From the NCBI GenBank assembly GCA_903944085.1, contig CAJAQO010000189.1, positions 1 through 33,199 of the forward strand: 33,199 nucleotides of DNA, given 5' to 3'. The number at the start of each line of letters is the position of its first letter. The first letter of the stretch is position 1. The position numbers were made by a program, and so were the translations under genes. Below the pieces are notes generated by a model. The model did not search any database. It was not told where the DNA came from and saw nothing but the letters and a program-made list of their open reading frames with translations. This DNA comes from an uncultured Verrucomicrobia subdivision 3 bacterium (GTDB lineage: Bacteria > Verrucomicrobiota > Verrucomicrobiia > Limisphaerales > UBA11358). Shown one piece after another: positions 30,401 through 33,199 of the stretch.

Positions 30401-32225
30401 GGACACGATGCTTCTGCCGGCCGGCACGCCGACCAACGCGCTGGTCCTTGAACCGCTCGTTCGCAAATACGAAAGTTTGATGAACCCGGCGAACATTTCT
30501 CCCAATGACGCCGCGCTGGACAATGCGGTTTGGGGGCCGACTTGGGGCGACACGAGCTTGAGCATCGTGCCCGCCGCCGCCGAGCAAATCGTTACCACCT
30601 ACCTGCCCGGCCGGCGCAGTTTTCTTTACAGCACCAATGCCACGCTCAACGGCGATTTCATTCCGGCGGCGCAGCCGACCAATGCGGTGGTTTTGATTGG
30701 TTCAACCGATTTCAAACCCGCGAGCGGCAACGCGGCGGAACAATTTGTCGAACTGCGCAACACGAATGCCTATTCCGTGGACGTTTCCAACTGGCGGCTG
30801 ATTGGCGCGGTGGAATTCACGCTGCGTCCCGGCACGGTGATTCCCGCCGGTGAATCGCTGTATCTGGCGGCGAACGTGAACGCCTTTCGTGCCCGCGCCG
30901 CCAGCCCGCACGCGGGCCAGAATATTTTTGTGCAAGGTCCGTTCGGCGGTTTTCTAAGCGCGCAGGGCAATTCACCTTTGATTTTGGAAAATGATAAAAA
31001 TGCGCTCGTCGCGCAAAACAGTTACGCCGGCAACGCATCGGCTTCGACGTTTACTGCCGGCAACCTCGCCGTGCTGCGCCTCGGCGACGGCACGGAAGCC
31101 TTGGGCAGTTCCGGCAATTCGGTTTTCATTGACCAGTTCACCACCAACGGCACGCTCGCCGGCAGCATCGCCATTCCCGACAACACCACCAACGCGCTGC
31201 TCATCAGCGGCAGCGCATCCTCGGAAGGCGCATTGACACGGTCTGCGGACGGACGACTGCTGCTGCTGGCCGGCTACAACATCGCGTTCACCAACAGCGC
31301 ATCCTCGCTGCCCAACTCGAGTTCGACCAATGTTCCGCGCGCACTGGGCGCATTGGATGCCTTCGGAAAGTTCACGTTCGTCGGCGTGACAACCAATCAA
31401 TATGGCGGCAATAACATGCGTTCTGGCACCAGCGACGGGCACGGAAATTATTGGGACGCGGGCGCGAGCAGCGGCACGTTTTATTTTGGCGGCGGCCCGA
31501 CCAACACGGTTCAAACCAACATCGTGAACTCCATTGTTATTCAGGATCTCGGCGGCAATCTTTATTTCAGCACGGCCAAAACCACGCCGGGACTCTGGAA
31601 AATTCCCGGCACGCCCACCATTCCCGTCACCAATGCCGCCGTGTTCTTGAGCGCCGGGTCCAAGGCCAGTCCGTATGGATTCGCGCTCAATGCCAGCGCC
31701 ACCACCGCTTATCTCGCGGACGATACGCTCAAAGGCACCGGCGGCATCCAGCGCTGGGATTTCACCAACAGCGCGTGGGCGATGACGTATGCGTTCACCA
31801 GCCTGACGAATATCGGCGCGCGCGGCGTCGCGGTGGATTTCAGCGGCGCGCAGCCGGTTATTTATGCGACCACGGCGGAGAACAGCACCAACCGGTTGGT
31901 GGCCATCTCCGACAACGGCGCAGCTTCAACCGTGAGCACGCTTGCCACTGCGGGCGTGAACCAGATTTTTCGCGGCGTGGCCTTCGCGCCAGACCCGACG
32001 GCGAATCCACAAATATTCGGCACCGTCAAAAACACCAACGGCTTCGTCATCACCTGGACCGCCTGGCTGAATCGGAATTACTCGGTGCAATGGACGGGCA
32101 ATCTCGGCGGCACGAACTGGATAACGCTGACCAATCTGACTTCCACGCTGCCCACGCTGACCGTGACGGACACCGCCGCCCCCGCGAATACGAACCGATT
32201 CTACCGGATTATATTGAATCCGTGA
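27417..32225 (+). CDS. giant exported LTD-LamG-CotH kinase-like protein
   Basis: 1602 aa from ATG at 27417, chosen because it starts a perfect signal peptide (MKLISAVLIAVLFAFPVRAQ). Domain order: lamin-tail LTD domain (about 21-140, VRITEFMASNTKTL and DSSDWIELQNT); LamG/concanavalin-like domain (about 210-418, VAYWRLNET, FTIAGWIYPT, GQLDEVAVWFRAL); a beta-sandwich region; CotH-kinase-like domain (about 694-985, PVAYLFIQDTN, GWPKKSHNLEF, NYGDKARMHTTM, NYYLYRDTEGTGEW, TPWDVDLTWGRNW). A second LTD follows (about 1093-1204, FVELRNTNAYSVDVSNWRL), then a propeller-like Gly/Thr/Asn-rich stretch and a C-terminal module (YSVQWTGNLGGTNW ... NRFYRIIL). It is probably extracellular or surface-bound. CotH proteins phosphorylate spore-coat proteins in Bacillus; the target here is unknown. 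Confidence 0.9.
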   Translation: MKLISAVLIAVLFAFPVRAQVRITEFMASNTKTLTDEDGDSSDWIELQNTATNAVSLLNWALTDSAGNPGKWRFPATNMPPKSFMIVFADGKDRTTPGAPLHTNFKLSSDGEYLALFAPDGTAATEIAPQFPPQFPDVSYGIGMQLTTTTLVTTNAAIHFWIPTNSSVDATWTQTNFNDASWQLGTNGIGYETGIVDPQEESFAAKVLATQPVAYWRLNETNGVTAVNLGSGGVSDGGGYLGSVILGQAGPRPPQFPMFEASNSAPYFNGTNAYVNGPYELVNDLPAFTIAGWIYPTATQPGRTGLFGQNDTMEFGFSSSTQIQIWTPAGSVSATYPYANNTWHYIMAVGGGGQLVLYFDGMPVKTNSPITASNFGESEYDFNIGGGGVFDPTGNYFKGQLDEVAVWFRALATTEIAALLATNAEQVSYTNYIATDVRSQMYGSNATVYVRIPFTVADPTVFDNLQLLMRYDDGFAAYLNGHLIASSNAPAMLAWNSTATQRHLDPQAVQWSAFDVSAARQWLQAGNNLLAIQALNIAATNTDFLMQAQLVSQSIADTGIGWRFFTGPTPGAPNGTSTNDFGPIMSGAAHSPNVPAAGGALGVTAQIVPGFNAITNVTLHYRVMFNAEVSAPMNLVNTNGTWAGTIPGGVAAAGQLLRYYVTAADSAGNLSRWPIFPDATGSQQYYGTVVADPSVQSQLPVAYLFIQDTNSADNQTGTQGSLFYLNELYDNLTIYVHGQSSVGWPKKSHNLEFPNDHRFLYQPGGGREDKVIFMSNYGDKARMHTTMTWQACALSGGVSMFSFPIRIQLNNAFFGIEDMVEHGDDLWLDRIGRDGNGALYKMYNEMSTASGNEKKTRTDEDTSDLTALITNLDESLPLTNRVTYAWDNLDLPQTASYFADMAIVSSQDLGHKNYYLYRDTEGTGEWAITPWDVDLTWGRNWLDASGYFTDTIFTNNVLNFYNLTQQSKPANRLFDLFFANADFRQMYLRRLRTLMDTMLLPAGTPTNALVLEPLVRKYESLMNPANISPNDAALDNAVWGPTWGDTSLSIVPAAAEQIVTTYLPGRRSFLYSTNATLNGDFIPAAQPTNAVVLIGSTDFKPASGNAAEQFVELRNTNAYSVDVSNWRLIGAVEFTLRPGTVIPAGESLYLAANVNAFRARAASPHAGQNIFVQGPFGGFLSAQGNSPLILENDKNALVAQNSYAGNASASTFTAGNLAVLRLGDGTEALGSSGNSVFIDQFTTNGTLAGSIAIPDNTTNALLISGSASSEGALTRSADGRLLLLAGYNIAFTNSASSLPNSSSTNVPRALGALDAFGKFTFVGVTTNQYGGNNMRSGTSDGHGNYWDAGASSGTFYFGGGPTNTVQTNIVNSIVIQDLGGNLYFSTAKTTPGLWKIPGTPTIPVTNAAVFLSAGSKASPYGFALNASATTAYLADDTLKGTGGIQRWDFTNSAWAMTYAFTSLTNIGARGVAVDFSGAQPVIYATTAENSTNRLVAISDNGAASTVSTLATAGVNQIFRGVAFAPDPTANPQIFGTVKNTNGFVITWTAWLNRNYSVQWTGNLGGTNWITLTNLTSTLPTLTVTDTAAPANTNRFYRIILNP

Positions 32226-32239
32226 CGATTTTTTGGCGG

Positions 32240-32258
32240 GCGTGGCCTCAAGCCACGC
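32240..32258. repeat. hairpin downstream of the CotH gene
   Basis: GCGTGGC (32240-32246) and GCCACGC (32252-32258) form a perfect 7-bp stem with a 5-nt loop, 14 bp past the stop. No T tract follows on either strand, so it is an imperfect terminator candidate or a REP-like palindrome. The remaining 180 bp to the next gene show nothing else. Confidence 0.5.
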
Positions 32259-32439
32259 ATTGAATTACGATTCTTACTTTGGCGCTAAAGTGAACGCGAC
32301 AAGGTTGAAGTTATTAGCCAACATGTCACGTGATTAATACGGAGAGTCTATTTCCGGCAACACGGATATGGTTCGAAAAATGGGCGCAAAGTTTTATCAT
32401 CGCGTAAATGCCGCAATTTTGGGTTCATAGCCCGAACAC

Positions 32440-33199
32440 TTAATGGCCGTTAACAGTGCCGGGATTGCACCAAATACTGTTCTTGTTCGGATCGTTGGCC
32501 CAAAGCGACCAATCGGTGAACTTCACAAAGACCGTGTTGCCGGCCACGCCCATCGCGATGCCGCCTTTGTTGCCGTGGCGATGGCCCAAACCACCGTCAG
32601 TGGTGGGACTGGGATAACTGGAACCATCATTATAGGCGGTCGCCCCACTTGGAACGTAATCATCGGGTTCCCAACCAATGAAAGAGTCCTGCCGAAAATC
32701 AGTCGTCTTATATCCATAAGTGATCGCCCCGAAACCACAGACCGACCCGTTCCAGATATAAGTGGAGAATTTGTTTGTTCGTTTGATAAAACCCAGTTGG
32801 TTGGTGGGAGTGTCCGCCGGGCACTTATACACGCTGATGTTCTTGATATATTGCCAGATCAAGCCACCTTGATAGGCAAGCGTGGGGTTGACGTTGTAAG
32901 GTGCCACCGTTAGATCGGGCACGCTGCTGCTCGCACTAGGATCGTAAAGCCAGCCCACAACCCACGGTGGATTCCAATTCGGATAGGGCAACCTATCCCG
33001 ATTATCGCCCGCATACATCAGTGATCCCATGATGATCTGTTTCTGATTGCTAACACAGATGGTGCGTTTGGCCTTGTCTTTGGCGCTGGCCAAGGCTGGC
33101 AACAACATGGCGGCAAGAATGGCAATGATCGCTATCACCACCAGCAGTTCAATGAGAGTGAACCCGGTGATGGGCTGATGCTTGCCTTTATTTCTTTGG
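32440..33199 (-). CDS. prepilin-like protein, 5' end beyond the window
   Basis: 252 codons are visible and the frame is still open at the right edge, so the start lies outside. The visible N-terminus reads [20 protein letters not shown], a type IV prepilin signal: cleavage after Gly before FTLIE, with Glu at position 5 of the mature protein. The hydrophobic helix [20 protein letters not shown] follows. Conserved features of the Verrucomicrobiota/Planctomycetota prepilin-like (DUF1559-related) group include [26 protein letters not shown] and a C-terminal [20 protein letters not shown]. It would be exported as a pseudopilin-like or surface protein, possibly by a system using the GspE/PilB ATPase at 10069. 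The number of such paralogs is usually large, so the link is loose. Confidence 0.88.
   Translation of the reverse strand, partial: QRNKGKHQPITGFTLIELLVVIAIIAILAAMLLPALASAKDKAKRTICVSNQKQIIMGSLMYAGDNRDRLPYPNWNPPWVVGWLYDPSASSSVPDLTVAPYNVNPTLAYQGGLIWQYIKNISVYKCPADTPTNQLGFIKRTNKFSTYIWNGSVCGFGAITYGYKTTDFRQDSFIGWEPDDYVPSGATAYNDGSSYPSPTTDGGLGHRHGNKGGIAMGVAGNTVFVKFTDWSLWANDPNKNSIWCNPGTVNGH

Noticed and set aside
28533-30587. 684-codon open frame antisense to the CotH giant gene
   Set aside because: Arg/His/Val-rich translation without motifs; it mirrors the GC-rich third positions of the sense gene, which has clear domains.
1-33199. CRISPR array, tRNA/rRNA genes, prophage or intact insertion sequence
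   Set aside because: No regularly spaced repeats, no cloverleaf-like segments with CCA-proximal arms, and no transposase, integrase or phage structural motifs were found by reading both strands.

Overview
The window looks like a chromosomal segment of a Verrucomicrobiota bacterium, most likely of the Pedosphaera/Limisphaerales type. This placement is inferred from gene content, not from an rRNA or marker tree. The pointers are a prepilin-type protein at the right edge, a DUF6600 aromatic-rich secreted protein, and a very large secreted LTD/LamG/CotH protein. Others are a TPR-MshEN protein paired with a GspE/PilB ATPase, short repeats inserted in frame in coding genes, and almost no Shine-Dalgarno sequences. 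Codon third positions are GC-rich. I found no tRNA, rRNA, CRISPR array, intact transposase or prophage.

Left part (1-8351): htpG (chaperone) converges on a DUF309 gene, followed by hemC (tetrapyrrole synthesis). A gene-poor stretch follows that may hold the start of a decayed ECF sigma factor. Then, on the minus strand, come an MsbA-like ABC exporter and a secreted clan GH-A glycoside hydrolase. Last is a small cassette of AbrB/MazE-type antitoxin, Doc toxin and a 5' remnant of the type I restriction methylase gene hsdM. The three cassette frames are joined by two ATGA overlaps.

Middle (8352-21653): about 860 bp without a convincing gene precedes a two-gene plus-strand unit, a TPR/MshEN protein and the GspE/PilB ATPase, for type II secretion or type IV pili. 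A proline-rich secreted protein of unknown function converges on it. Next is a ten-gene minus-strand run: ruvC, a 72-aa zinc ribbon, ruvA, a DUF374 acyltransferase, priA, trpE, a 50-aa zinc ribbon, nfeD, slipin and fmdB. Gaps are mostly 1-12 bp or overlaps, and hairpin terminators lie on both sides. The 50-aa gene starts with GTG overlapping the trpE stop. priA carries two inverted-repeat elements read in frame, and the ruvC 5' end contains a tandem heptamer.

Right part (21654-33199): on the minus strand are the DUF6600 protein with a strong terminator, a WYL-domain regulator, three clustered palindromes, a short-form rho, and cysK with a strong terminator. A 1602-aa exported protein with lamin-tail, LamG-like and CotH-kinase regions is transcribed divergently from cysK. 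A prepilin-like gene runs off the right edge.

The best candidates for something undescribed are the two small zinc-ribbon genes coupled to ruvA and trpE, the in-frame mobile repeats in priA, the heptamer array in ruvC, and the antitoxin-Doc-hsdM remnant cassette.
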